Shown: one piece after another, positions 20,748 through 29,189 of the stretch
Layout of the letters: the number at the start of each line of letters is the position of its first letter
Numbering within the stretch: the first letter of the stretch is position 1
Source of the DNA: CALGFH01 sp036003705
Lineage (GTDB): Bacteria; Actinomycetota; CALGFH01
Length of the DNA stretch: 46,584 nucleotides
Reading direction: 5' to 3'
Assembly (NCBI GenBank): GCA_036003705.1
Contig: DASYSE010000013.1
Location: forward strand, 1-46,584
Notes under the pieces: generated by a model
What the model was told of the DNA's origin: nothing
The model's input: the letters and a program-made list of their open reading frames with translations, nothing else
Database searches by the model: none
Program-made: the position numbers and the translations under genes

Positions 20748-21614
20748 ATGGTGGAGGACGGGCGCCGGCGGACCGGAACCGCCGGCGGGAACGGGTTCGA
20801 CCTGGCGACGGCGGTGCGGGGTGGGCCGGAGCGCTGGACTGGCGAGGTCGACCCCGGCTGGACGGTCGGGGACCGGCCCAACGGCGGGTACCTGCTGGCC
20901 ATGGCCACGCGGGCCGCGCTGGAGGCGGTCGAGCAGCCGCACCCGCTGGCCGTCAGCGCCCACTTCCTGGCCCCGCCGGTTCCCGGGCCGGCCGAGCTGG
21001 CGGTGACCCGGCTGCGGGCCGGCCGGAACCTCTCCGCCGCCAGGGTGGCCATGATCCAGGAGGGCGGGGCCTGCCTGGAGGCGCTGGTCACCGCCGGCCG
21101 GATCGACCCGGACGCGGCGCCCGGCTGGCGGCGGGCCGCCGGCCCGGGCGACCTGGCACCGGTCGAGGACTGCCTGCCCGGTCGGCCCGAGCTGCCCAAC
21201 GGGATGCGGGTCAACCTGCTCGACCACGTCGACATCCGGGTCGACCCGGCCACCGCCGGCTGGGTCGCCGGACGTCCCGCAGGGCGCCTGGAGATCCGTG
21301 GCTGGGTCCGCTTCCACGACGGCCGCGCCGTCGACCCGCTGGCGCTGCTGCAGGTGGTGGACGCCATGCCCCCGACCAGCTTCGAGCTCGGCCTGGCCAG
21401 CTGGGCCCCGACGGTCGAGCTGACCGTCTACCTGCGCGGCATCCCGGCTCCCGGCTGGCTGGCCTGCGTCATGCGCGGGCAGTTGTGGCAGGGAGGCTGG
21501 TTCGACGAGGAGGCCGAGGTCTGGGACAGCGCTGGCCGCCTGGTCGCCCAGTCCCGCCAGTTCGCCGGTGCCCGCGACCGCCCCCGGGCCGCCACCGCCG
21601 AGCAGCCGCCATGA
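20748..21614 (+). CDS. Acyl-CoA thioesterase-like protein (TesB/4HBT_3-type double hotdog)
   Basis: A 288-residue protein of the thioesterase superfamily type seen in actinobacteria as '4HBT_3/TesB-like'. It has an N-terminal hotdog with the helix region GDRPNGGYLLAMATRAALEA, then AVSAHFLAPPVPGPAELAV, and a second hotdog with DALALLQVVDAMPP-like sequence and WAPTVELTVYLRG. The C-terminal GGWFDEEAEVWDSAGRLVAQSRQ carries the usual WDS.G.LVA.SRQ ending. ATG 20748 follows AGGAGA. It would hydrolyse acyl-CoA thioesters; the chain-length preference is unknown. It faces the fadN-fadA pair with only 60 bp between stops. Confidence 0.8.
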   Translation: MVEDGRRRTGTAGGNGFDLATAVRGGPERWTGEVDPGWTVGDRPNGGYLLAMATRAALEAVEQPHPLAVSAHFLAPPVPGPAELAVTRLRAGRNLSAARVAMIQEGGACLEALVTAGRIDPDAAPGWRRAAGPGDLAPVEDCLPGRPELPNGMRVNLLDHVDIRVDPATAGWVAGRPAGRLEIRGWVRFHDGRAVDPLALLQVVDAMPPTSFELGLASWAPTVELTVYLRGIPAPGWLACVMRGQLWQGGWFDEEAEVWDSAGRLVAQSRQFAGARDRPRAATAEQPP

Positions 21615-21636
21615 CGGAGCTGGGCCGCCTCGACGG

Positions 21637-21658
21637 CGCCGAGCCAGGTTCCTCGGCG
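21637..21658. terminator. Hairpin between the convergent thioesterase and fadA genes
   Basis: CGCCGAG pairs with CTCGGCG (7 bp) around an 8-nt loop, midway between the two converging stop codons. It could act in both directions. No U-tract is visible. Confidence 0.35.
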
Positions 21659-21674
21659 AGTTGCCCGACACGCG

Positions 21675-22859
21675 TCAGCTCTGGAGGTTCTCGAAGATGC
21701 CGGCGGCGCCCTGGCCGCCGCCGACGCACATGGTGACCATCCCGTAGCGACCCTTGCGGCGGGCCAGCTCGGCCAGGAGCTGGACGGTCAGCTTGGTGCC
21801 GGTGGCGCCCATCGGGTGGCCGAGGGCGATCGCGCCCCCGTTGACGTTGACCTTGTCGATGTCGATGCCCAGCTCGCGGATGACGGCCAGGGTCTGGGAG
21901 GCGAAGGCCTCGTTGAGCTCGATCAGGTCGATGTCGTCCAGGCGCAGGCCGGTCAGCTCCAGCACCTTGGGGATGGCGACGATCGGGCCGATGCCCATGA
22001 CGTCGGGGGCGACCCCGCCGACGGCGTAGCCGACGAACCGGCCGAGCGGCCGCAGACCGAGCCGCTCCGCCCGGTCGCGCTCCATCACCACCACCGCGGC
22101 CGCCCCGTCGCTGCGCTGGGAGGAGTTGCCGGCGGTGACCGAGCCCCCCCGCTTGAACACGGGCTTGAGCTCGGCCAGGGCCTCGGCCGAAGTGTCGCGG
22201 CGCGGGCCCTCGTCCCTGGCGAAGATCCCCTCCGAATGCGCCGGCCGGCCGTCGTCGCCGACCCAGTCCAGCCGGACCGGCAAGGGGACGATCTCCGGGT
22301 CGAACCGGCCGGAGTCGACCGCCGCCGCCGCCCGCTGGTGGGAGCGGAGCGCGAACGCGTCCTGGTCCTCGCGGCTGACCCCCCAGCGCTCGGCCACCCG
22401 CTCGCCGGTCAGCCCCATGGCCATGTAGTACTCGGGATGGCCGCGGACCACCTCCGGGTTGGGGGCGAAGGTCGGGGTCGGCGTCGGGGTGGAGGACATG
22501 TGCTCGGTGCCGCCGGCGACGATGGTGGTGGCGAAGCCGGTCATGATCCGCTCGGCGCCGCTGGCGATCGTCTGCAGCCCCGACGAGCAGAAACGGTTGA
22601 CGGTCTGGCCGGGCACGCTGTCGGGAAGCCCGGCCCGCTGGGCGGCGATCCGGGCCACGTTCAACCCCTGGCTGCCCTCGGTGATGGCGCAGCCCAGCAG
22701 CACGTCCTCGACCTCGGCCGGGTCCAGCCCCTCGGCCCGCCGCAGCGCCTCGGCGATCGCCGCCCCGGCCATGTCGTCCGGCCGGCTGGCCCGCAAGCTC
22801 CCCCGGGGCGCCCGGCCGACCGCCGTCCGCGCACCAGACACGATCACGGCCTGCTTCAT
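21675..22859 (-). CDS. fadA: Acetyl-CoA acyltransferase (3-ketoacyl-CoA thiolase)
   Basis: Cleaves 3-ketoacyl-CoA with CoA to acetyl-CoA and a shortened acyl-CoA, the last step of beta-oxidation. It has 394 residues, the standard thiolase length. The nucleophile is Cys91 in NRFCSSGLQ. NEAFA, His348 in GGAIALGHPMGATG and Cys378 in MCVGGGQG complete the active site. It starts at ATG and lies 93 bp downstream of fadN on the same strand. The pair corresponds to the fadN-fadA arrangement of Bacillus (yusL-yusK), with fadE not seen. The intergenic part contains a GGGGGGC/GCCCCCC hairpin that may reduce read-through. Confidence 0.95.
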   Translation of the reverse strand: MKQAVIVSGARTAVGRAPRGSLRASRPDDMAGAAIAEALRRAEGLDPAEVEDVLLGCAITEGSQGLNVARIAAQRAGLPDSVPGQTVNRFCSSGLQTIASGAERIMTGFATTIVAGGTEHMSSTPTPTPTFAPNPEVVRGHPEYYMAMGLTGERVAERWGVSREDQDAFALRSHQRAAAAVDSGRFDPEIVPLPVRLDWVGDDGRPAHSEGIFARDEGPRRDTSAEALAELKPVFKRGGSVTAGNSSQRSDGAAAVVVMERDRAERLGLRPLGRFVGYAVGGVAPDVMGIGPIVAIPKVLELTGLRLDDIDLIELNEAFASQTLAVIRELGIDIDKVNVNGGAIALGHPMGATGTKLTVQLLAELARRKGRYGMVTMCVGGGQGAAGIFENLQS

Positions 22860-22884
22860 CGCACCGTTGCTCCTCGGTTCATCG

Positions 22885-22907
22885 GGGGGCCAACAGCGCC
22901 CCCCGGA
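22885..22907 (-). terminator. G/C hairpin between fadN and fadA
   Basis: GGGGGGC and GCCCCCC form a 7-bp stem with a short loop, just upstream of the fadA start. It may act as a weak attenuator inside the fadN-fadA unit. The function is inferred from position only. Confidence 0.3.
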
Positions 22908-22952
22908 CCCCCCATCTGGGCCTGTGCCGTGGTGGTCTGCATCTTCCTCACC

Positions 22953-25295
22953 CTAGTTGCGCAGCGGCCTGCCGGTCATCAGCAGGGCCTGGATCCGTTC
23001 CATGGTCTTGGGCTCGTGGAGCAGCGCCAGGAAGGCCTCGAGCTCCAGGTCGAGCAGGTGCTGCTCGGTCACCCACTGGGGCAGGGACAGCTCGCCGCCG
23101 CACAGGATCCCGGCCAGGTGCCGGGCGATCACGCCGTCGTGCTCGCTGGCCTGCCCGGCCCACTGCAACGTCTGCACGCCCATCTCCAGGGCGGCAAGCG
23201 TCGGCAGGCCGGCGGCGTACACCGACGCCTCCCGGATGGGAGGCCGATAGGCGTCGGCCAGGTCGAGCACCTCCCGCTTGGCCGCGGCCAGCAGGTGCTC
23301 GGCGTTGAGCACCACCACGTCGTGCTCCTCCAGGAAGCCGAGCTCGCGGGCTTCGATCGCCGAGCTGGCCACCTTGGCCAGGCCGATCGTCTCGAACACC
23401 CGCTGCACGAACGGCCGCGCCGGCGCGTCGGGGGCGGCCAGCATGGCCGGGGCGACCACCCGTCGCAGCAGCTCCTTGCAGCCGCCGCCGGCGGGGACCA
23501 CCCCGACCCCGACCTCGACCAGGCCGATGTAGGTCTCCAGGGCGGCCACCACCCGGTCGGCGTGCAGGACGATCTCGGCCCCGCCGCCCAGCGTCTGGCC
23601 GTGCGGGGCCGCGACCACCGGCCGTGGCGCGTACCGCAGCCCCATGAGCACGTCCTGCAGCGCCTTGACGGCCGCGCCGACCTGGTCGTAGGCGCCCTGG
23701 TAGGCGGCCATGCCGACCTCGCCGAGATTGGCCCCGACGCAGAAGTTGCGGGCCTGGCTGGCGATCACCATGCCGGCCCAGCCGCCGCCCTCCAGCTCCC
23801 GCAGCGCCCTGGTCCCCAGCTCGACCACGCCGGCGTCGATCGCGCTGGCCGGCGAGTGGAGCTCGAAGCACAGCACCCCGTCGCCGAGGTCGACCAGGCT
23901 GGCCGAGGCGTTGCCGGCGACCTCGCGGCCGTCCGCCTTGAGCTGCTCCAGGTCGATGACCTCCGGGTCGGCCGGGACCGGCCGGTAGTCGCGGGTCAGC
24001 GGGCTGTAGACCCGGCCGTCCCGGTAGAAGGCCTGGTGGCCGGCGTCCAGCATCTCGGCGACCCAGCCGGCGACCTCGATGCCGAGGGCCTCCATGCGGG
24101 CCACCCCGTCGGCCACGCCGAGCGCGTCCCAGGTCCGGAACGGGCCCAGCTGGTGGCCGAAGCCCCACTCGACGGCACGGTCGACCTCGACCAGCGAGTC
24201 GGCGATCTCGGGCACCCTCCGGGCCGCGTAGGCCAGCGAGGGCAGCAGGGTGTCCCTGAGGTAGCGCGCCCCCCGGTCCGTGTCGGCCGCCTCGACCAGG
24301 AAGCGCAGGCGCGACCCGAGGTCCTCGCGTTCGCGGGCCGCGGCCACGATCGGCAGGTCAGGCTTGGCCGCCGGCCGGTACTCCAGGCTGTCCAGGTCGA
24401 TCACGTCGAACACGGTCTGGCCGGCTCTCACCTGGCGGCGGTAGAAGCCGCCGCCCGTCTTGTTGCCGAGCCGGCCGGCCTCCACCATCCGCCGCAGCGG
24501 CTCAGGGGCCGGCAGCACCTCGCGGCTCTCGTCGGTGGGAGCCAGCTCGTGGAGGTTGTCGGCCACCCCGACCATGACGTCGAGCCCGACCTGGTCGAAG
24601 AGCCGGAAGGTGGCCGTCTTGGGCCGCCCGACCAGCGGGCCGGTGAGGGCGTCGACCTCTTCGATCGAGTAGCCGTTGTCGAGCGCGTAGCGCACGTCGT
24701 GCATGCCGGCGAAGCTGCCGAGCCGGTTGGCGATGAAGTTGGGGGTGTCCTTGGCCACCACGGCGCCCTTGCCGAGGACCCGCTCGACGAACGCCCGCAT
24801 GCGCTCCAGCACCTCGGGGTCGGTGTCGGCGGTGGGGATCAGCTCGACCAGCTTGAGGTACCGGGGCGGGTTGAACAGGTGGGTGCCCAGGAACCGGCGG
24901 CGGAGGTCCTGGGAGCGCCCCTCGGCGACCCGGGCCAGCGGGATGCCGGAGGTGTTGGAGCTGACGACCGCCTCCGGCCCGACCACCTTCTCGACCCTGG
25001 CCAGCAGCTCCTGCTTGGGCTCGAGGCGCTCGACGATGGCCTCGACCACCCAGTCGGCCCGGCCAAGCCGGTCGAGCTCGTCCTCGAAACTCCCCAGGCG
25101 GATGCGCTCGGCGAGGCGGGGGCTCGCCAGGGCCGCCGGACGGGCGGCCAGCATGCGCTCGAAGCCGGCCCGCACCACCTGCGGGCTCAGGTCGAGCAGG
25201 TCGACGGCCAGACCGGCATTGGCCGCGTGCGCGGCGATGGCCGCCCCCATGGTGCCGGCGCCGAGCACGGCGACACGACGGATGTCGTTGGTCAA
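22953..25295 (-). CDS. fadN: 3-hydroxyacyl-CoA dehydrogenase / enoyl-CoA hydratase fusion, FadN type
   Basis: Bifunctional beta-oxidation enzyme of 780 residues. The NAD-binding 3-hydroxyacyl-CoA dehydrogenase comes first (VLGAGTMG, residues 10-17; then SSNTSGIPLARVAEG, HLFNPPRYLKLVELIP, VVAKDTPNFIANRLG) and the enoyl-CoA hydratase/crotonase last (oxyanion-hole blocks FCVGANLGE and GQTLGGGAEI). This domain order is that of Bacillus FadN (YusL) and the reverse of E. coli FadB. The start is TTG 25295, seven bases after GGAGG, which gives the conserved MTNDIRRVAVLG; no ATG fits. It is first gene of a unit with fadA. A possible -10 (TACCCT) lies upstream near 25330. Confidence 0.93.
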   Translation of the reverse strand: MTNDIRRVAVLGAGTMGAAIAAHAANAGLAVDLLDLSPQVVRAGFERMLAARPAALASPRLAERIRLGSFEDELDRLGRADWVVEAIVERLEPKQELLARVEKVVGPEAVVSSNTSGIPLARVAEGRSQDLRRRFLGTHLFNPPRYLKLVELIPTADTDPEVLERMRAFVERVLGKGAVVAKDTPNFIANRLGSFAGMHDVRYALDNGYSIEEVDALTGPLVGRPKTATFRLFDQVGLDVMVGVADNLHELAPTDESREVLPAPEPLRRMVEAGRLGNKTGGGFYRRQVRAGQTVFDVIDLDSLEYRPAAKPDLPIVAAAREREDLGSRLRFLVEAADTDRGARYLRDTLLPSLAYAARRVPEIADSLVEVDRAVEWGFGHQLGPFRTWDALGVADGVARMEALGIEVAGWVAEMLDAGHQAFYRDGRVYSPLTRDYRPVPADPEVIDLEQLKADGREVAGNASASLVDLGDGVLCFELHSPASAIDAGVVELGTRALRELEGGGWAGMVIASQARNFCVGANLGEVGMAAYQGAYDQVGAAVKALQDVLMGLRYAPRPVVAAPHGQTLGGGAEIVLHADRVVAALETYIGLVEVGVGVVPAGGGCKELLRRVVAPAMLAAPDAPARPFVQRVFETIGLAKVASSAIEARELGFLEEHDVVVLNAEHLLAAAKREVLDLADAYRPPIREASVYAAGLPTLAALEMGVQTLQWAGQASEHDGVIARHLAGILCGGELSLPQWVTEQHLLDLELEAFLALLHEPKTMERIQALLMTGRPLRN

Positions 25296-25636
25296 GGACG
25301 CACCTCCAGGTTGGGTGGCCTCACGAGGGTACCGCGCGATCGGCCGCCGCTCTCGGGAACCAGAGCCCGTGCACCAAGAGACTCCCGGCCGGGCCGGGGC
25401 GACGGCGGCAGCTGCACCGGCTTCGGGGTCCACTCCGGCCCCGCCGAGCCGGAGCACGGCTCGGACGCGGTCGCCCCGAGACCGTTCTGTGATGGATCAG
25501 GGTCGCAACGGTGATCGGCAGCATGCCGGTTCGTTACCTACGGCGGCGAGACTACGCCCTGTCGATGCGCCGCAACCGAGAGGCGGCGAGGGCGACGCGG
25601 GCTGGGGGGTTCGCGTCGGAGCAGCAGGAGGGGGAC
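25296..25636. other. Intergenic region between divergent fadN and the microprotein gene
   Basis: About 340 bp. It must contain the fadN promoter and the promoter of the small gene on the right. In-frame upstream starts (for example GTG 25511) would lengthen the small protein to 87 residues but have no ribosome site. No other structure is convincing. Confidence 0.4.
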
Positions 25637-25774
25637 ATGCAGCTCAAGGAACTCACCGTCTGGTGGCAGCAGCGCAGGTTGGCCCGGGAGGACCGCGTCG
25701 CGTTCGACTCGGCCGCCACCCGAGAGCTCTACGAGGCGCTTGACGAGGCCTCGATGCTGGCGCCGAGGCGCTGA
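25637..25774 (+). CDS. Microprotein of 45 residues, function unknown
   Basis: ATG 25637 lies 3 nt after a strong AGGAGGGG ribosome site, and the gene is followed 17 bp later by a strong terminator, so it looks like a real monocistronic gene. The product is charged and probably helical (LKELTVWWQQRRLAREDRVAF, ATRELYEALDEASML), with a central W-W-Q-Q-R-R. I recognise no family. The same frame stays open upstream to GTG 25511 (87 residues), but the extra part is Arg-rich and lacks a ribosome site, so the short form is preferred. Confidence 0.6.
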   Translation: MQLKELTVWWQQRRLAREDRVAFDSAATRELYEALDEASMLAPRR

Positions 25775-25790
25775 GCGCGCAACGACCCTG

Positions 25791-25816
25791 ACGGGCCGGG
25801 CATTCGCCCGGCCCGT
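25791..25816 (+). terminator. Strong hairpin terminator after the microprotein gene
   Basis: A perfect 11-bp stem (ACGGGCCGGGC / GCCCGGCCCGT) with a 4-nt ATTC loop. It lies 17 bp after the microprotein stop and 26 bp before the CDF gene. Only a weak T-run follows, as is common in actinomycetes. Confidence 0.75.
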
Positions 25817-25841
25817 TCGGTTGCTGTGGCAGAGTGGCGGC

Positions 25842-26738
25842 ATGTCGCACGAGCACGTCTGGAGCGCGGCCGCCACCCAGCGCGGCCGCCTGGCCGTGGT
25901 CTTCGCGATCACCGTTGCCGTGCTGGTGGTCCAGGTCGTCGGGGCCGCCCTCAGCGGCAGCCTGGCCCTGCTGGCCGACGCCGGTCATGTGCTGGCCGAC
26001 GGCGCCGGGATCGGCCTGGCCCTGCTGGCGATCCGGTTCGCCGCCCGGCCGGCCACCCCCCAGCGGACCTTCGGGTACTACCGACTGGAGATCCTGGCCG
26101 CCGTGGTCAACGCCGTGCTGCTGTTCGGAGTGGCCGGGTTCGTGCTGGTCGAGGCCTGGCGGCGGCTGACCGACCCCCCGGCGGTGGCCAGCGGGCTGAT
26201 GCTGGGCGTTGCCGCCGCCGGGTTGGCCGCCAACTCGGTGTCGATGTGGCTGCTGCGTCACGGCCAACAGCACAGCCTGAACCTGCGCGGCGCCTACCTC
26301 GAGGTCTGGGGCGACCTGCTCGGCTCGGTGGCGGTGCTGGCGGCGGCCGCGGTGATCGCCGTCACCGGCTTCGACGCCGCCGACCCGATCGCCTCGGCCC
26401 TGATCGGCCTGTTCATCCTGCCCCGCACCTGGCGACTGCTCCGCGAGGCCGTCGACGTGCTGCTGGAGGCGGCGCCCAAGGGCGTCGACCTGTCCGAGGT
26501 CCGCCGCCATCTGCTCGAGACCCGGGGAGTGGCGGACGTCCACGACCTCCACGCCTGGACCATCACCAGCGGCCTGCCGGTCCTCTCGGCCCACGTGGTG
26601 GTCGACCGTGGGGTCGATACCGGCAAGGTGCTGGACGGGCTGGGCGCCTGCCTGGCCGGCCACTTCGACATCGAGCATTCCACCTTCCAGCTCGAGCTGC
26701 CCGAGCATCGCGGCCACGAGGGGGCGACCCACCGGTGA
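25842..26738 (+). CDS. Cation diffusion facilitator (CDF, CzcD/ZitB-like) metal exporter
   Basis: Proton-coupled exporter of Zn2+ or a related divalent metal, 298 residues. It has six predicted membrane helices (about 16-38, 42-66, 82-104, 118-138, 152-174 and 182-195) and a C-terminal cytoplasmic ferredoxin-like domain (VADVHDLHAWTI, LSAHVVVD). Transport-site residues are His49/Asp53 in helix 2 (DAGHVLAD) and Glu154/Asp158 in helix 5 (YLEVWGD). Most zinc members have His at the position of Glu154, so the metal preference may differ. The histidine-rich loop seen in CzcD is minimal here. ATG 25842 has no Shine-Dalgarno; CAGAGT ends 6 nt upstream, one base off the TAnnnT seen at other leaderless genes. 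Confidence 0.9.
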   Translation: MSHEHVWSAAATQRGRLAVVFAITVAVLVVQVVGAALSGSLALLADAGHVLADGAGIGLALLAIRFAARPATPQRTFGYYRLEILAAVVNAVLLFGVAGFVLVEAWRRLTDPPAVASGLMLGVAAAGLAANSVSMWLLRHGQQHSLNLRGAYLEVWGDLLGSVAVLAAAAVIAVTGFDAADPIASALIGLFILPRTWRLLREAVDVLLEAAPKGVDLSEVRRHLLETRGVADVHDLHAWTITSGLPVLSAHVVVDRGVDTGKVLDGLGACLAGHFDIEHSTFQLELPEHRGHEGATHR

Positions 26739-26811
26739 CCACCATCACCGACAGCGCCGGCGTGGCGAGCCTGCGGTCGGGCGGCGACGACCTGACGCGC
26801 CTTGACCAGGT

Positions 26812-28524
26812 CTAGATCGGCGCCGGGGCCTCGGCCGCCTGCTCCCTGGTGCCGCCGCGGGCGCTTGGGAGCAGGAACACCAGCAGGAAGCAGGCACCGA
26901 ACACGGCGACCTCGAACAGCAGGGTGCGTTCGAACGCCTCGGAGAAGTTCTGCCGGCGCCCGACGTCGGCGGTCGCGCCGACGACCTGGCCGACCCGTTC
27001 CTGGCCCTGACCCTGCGCCTGCGCCTGGGCGCAGCTGGCCGGGACGGCGGACGGGTCCTTGGCGTTGGCCCGGTCCTCGAAGCAGGTCTGGAAGCCGGCC
27101 GCCACCTGCCGGGTGGCCGCGGGCGGGAGCCCGGCGGTCGTCTGGAGCTCGGTGCGTAGGCGGGGGGAGAGGTCGGCGGCCACGCCGGCGGCCTGGCTGC
27201 CGAGGAGCCCGAAGAAGACCACGCCGATCAGCGCCACCCCGACGGCGCCCCCGACCTGCTGGACGGTGGACAGCACGCCGGAGGCGGCACCGGCGTCCTG
27301 GCCCCTGATGCCGGCCAGCACGACGTTGACCAGCGGGGCGACCACGCTGCCGAGCCCCAGGCCGCAGACGAACAGGGCCGGGAGCAGCTGCCAGGAGTGG
27401 ACGGCGCCGCCGTAGCGATCGACCGTCCAGATCAGCGCGACCATGCCGGCGACCAGCAGCAGGGCGCCGGCACTGAGGATGCGCCGGCCAAGCTGTGGCG
27501 CCAGGCGGACCGAGGCGGCCGAGGCCAGCGCCGAGCCGACCGCGAACGGGGCCCCGGTGAGGCCGGCGTGCAGCGCGGTGAAGCCCAGCCCGATCTGCAG
27601 CCACAGCGAGAAGGTGAGGAAGAACGCCGGAATGCCCATGAAGAAGATCCCGGACACCGCCAGGCCGCCGACGAAGGGCCGGTGGCGGAACAGGTCGAGG
27701 TCGATCAGCGGCGACCCGTCCGCGGCCTTCTTGCGCCGCTCGTAGGCCGCGAACACGGCCAGCACCGGCACGGACGCGGCCATCGACAGGAAGGTCCAGA
27801 GCGGCCAGTCGAGTTCGCGCCCCTGGACCAGCGGGAAGACCAGCAGCAGCAGCCCGGCGGTGACGATGCCGACGCCGACCGGGTCGGGCCGCAGCGCCCT
27901 CGGTGCCCTGGACTCGACCAGGTACAGGGCCGCCGCGGTCAGGGCGGCGACGCCGATCGGGACGTTGACCAGGAAGATCGGACGCCACCCGAGGCCCAGC
28001 AGGTCGCCCTCGATCAGCAGCCCGCCGACCAGCGGGCCGGTGATGGTGGCCAGCCCGATCGTGGCCCCGAACAGGCCGAAGGCGGCACCCCGCTCCCGCG
28101 GCGGGAAGGTGACCTGGATGACCGAGAGGATCTGGGGGAACATGATCGCCCCCATCAGCCCCTGCAGGACCCGGGAGCCGATCAGCATCCCCGGGCTCTG
28201 GGCCAGCCCGCACAGGGCGGAGGCGAGCGTGAACCCGGCCATGCCGACCATGAACAGGCGCTTGCGCCCGAAGATGTCGCCGAGGCGGCCGCCGGTGATC
28301 AGCATGACCGCGAAGGCGAGCTGGTAGCCGGCCAGCACCCACTGGACCTGGGAGTAGGTGGCGTCCAGGTCGCGCTGGATCGAGGGGATGGCCACGTTGA
28401 CGATGCTGATGTCGACCAGCTGCATGAAGCCGGCGGTCAGCACGACGGCCAGCCCGACCCAGCGGCGTGGGTCGGCGCCGCCGGGCGCCCGCCCGGGTTG
28501 GGCGGTGGCGGTCGGGGTGCTCAT
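26812..28524 (-). CDS. MFS drug exporter, DHA2 (EmrB/QacA) family
   Basis: Proton-driven multidrug exporter of 570 residues with about 14 hydrophobic segments. The first helix ends DISIVNVAIPSIQRDL (motif D1-like for DHA2). Motif A is GGRLGDIFGRKRLF, with motif C around ATITGPLVGGLL. A long extracellular loop precedes the last helix (the TCFEDRANAKDPSAVPAS region), and the C-terminal tail is cytoplasmic. Its ATG overlaps the stop of the tetR gene (ATGA), so the two are cotranscribed and the exporter is almost certainly under control of that TetR. Its substrate cannot be predicted. Confidence 0.93.
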   Translation of the reverse strand: MSTPTATAQPGRAPGGADPRRWVGLAVVLTAGFMQLVDISIVNVAIPSIQRDLDATYSQVQWVLAGYQLAFAVMLITGGRLGDIFGRKRLFMVGMAGFTLASALCGLAQSPGMLIGSRVLQGLMGAIMFPQILSVIQVTFPPRERGAAFGLFGATIGLATITGPLVGGLLIEGDLLGLGWRPIFLVNVPIGVAALTAAALYLVESRAPRALRPDPVGVGIVTAGLLLLVFPLVQGRELDWPLWTFLSMAASVPVLAVFAAYERRKKAADGSPLIDLDLFRHRPFVGGLAVSGIFFMGIPAFFLTFSLWLQIGLGFTALHAGLTGAPFAVGSALASAASVRLAPQLGRRILSAGALLLVAGMVALIWTVDRYGGAVHSWQLLPALFVCGLGLGSVVAPLVNVVLAGIRGQDAGAASGVLSTVQQVGGAVGVALIGVVFFGLLGSQAAGVAADLSPRLRTELQTTAGLPPAATRQVAAGFQTCFEDRANAKDPSAVPASCAQAQAQGQGQERVGQVVGATADVGRRQNFSEAFERTLLFEVAVFGACFLLVFLLPSARGGTREQAAEAPAPI

Positions 28525-29180
28525 GGTCGTTGCTCCGTGTCGGGGTTGGATGGTTGCGTCGGGGCCAGACCGGCCAGCAGCGTCGCCACCAGCTCGGCGG
28601 CCGGGTCGGTACGCTCGCCGAAGGGGAGCGTCTCGGGCCCGGTCATCAGCTCGACGAACACGAGCTGCTGGCAGGCGCCGAGCAGGAGCACGGAGGCGGC
28701 GGCCGGGTCGGCACCGGGGGCGACCCGGCCGAGCGCCTGCTCGGCCCGCAGGTAGGCGACGACCGGTTCCCAGGCCCGGTGCGGCCCGCCGCCGCGGCCG
28801 GCCAGCAGCGTCCGGAACCGCCGCAGCAGCTCCGGGTCGGCGAACAGCGAGGAGCCGAGCGGCAGCACGTCCCGGTACAGGCGCAGGGCGCTCCGCGCCA
28901 GCTCGGTCAGGTTGCCCTCCACCGTCCCGGTGCCGGCCCGACCCGGTAGGTGGCGGACCACCTCGATGAAGGCGGGCAGGAGCTTCTCGTGGACCGCGCG
29001 GACCAGGTCGAGCTTGTCGGCGAAGTGCAGGTACAGGGTCCCCTCGGCGCAGCCGGCCTCCCTGGCGATCTCTCTGGTGGTCGCTCTGCTCAGGCCCTTG
29101 GTGCGCAGGACGCGCTCGGCGGCGTCGACCAGCTGGCCCCGGGTGCCGGTGCTCCGGGGGGTGAGTGAGTACTCATTCAT
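28521..29180 (-). CDS. TetR family transcriptional repressor
   Basis: A 219-residue one-component regulator. The N-terminal helix-turn-helix (about 15-60; TTREIAREAGCAEGTLYLHF) is the standard TetR_N domain; the C-terminal ligand domain is poorly conserved. ATG 29180 lacks a ribosome site and sits 9 nt after the -10 TAGGCT, so the mRNA is probably leaderless. The promoter contains two 18-bp palindromes, one filling the -35/-10 spacer and one covering the start codon, which makes autorepression very likely. It is cotranscribed with the downstream MFS exporter gene; a drug or metabolite ligand would derepress both. Confidence 0.93.
   Translation of the reverse strand: MNEYSLTPRSTGTRGQLVDAAERVLRTKGLSRATTREIAREAGCAEGTLYLHFADKLDLVRAVHEKLLPAFIEVVRHLPGRAGTGTVEGNLTELARSALRLYRDVLPLGSSLFADPELLRRFRTLLAGRGGGPHRAWEPVVAYLRAEQALGRVAPGADPAAASVLLLGACQQLVFVELMTGPETLPFGERTDPAAELVATLLAGLAPTQPSNPDTEQRP
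29162..29179. promoter_or_regulatory. TetR operator O2, overlapping the tetR start codon
   Basis: On the tetR strand the site reads TGAATGAGTACTCACTCA, an 18-bp palindrome with one mismatch pair. It includes the first five codons of tetR. Its half-site TGARTGAG is the same as in O1, and the centres are 34 bp apart. Confidence 0.75.
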
Positions 29181-29189
29181 CGAGCCGGA

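Noticed and set aside
21816..25514. 1232-codon plus-strand frame over fadA and fadN
   Set aside because: It is the antisense shadow of two well-supported genes; its His/Gly/Arg-rich translation is typical of antisense GC-rich DNA.
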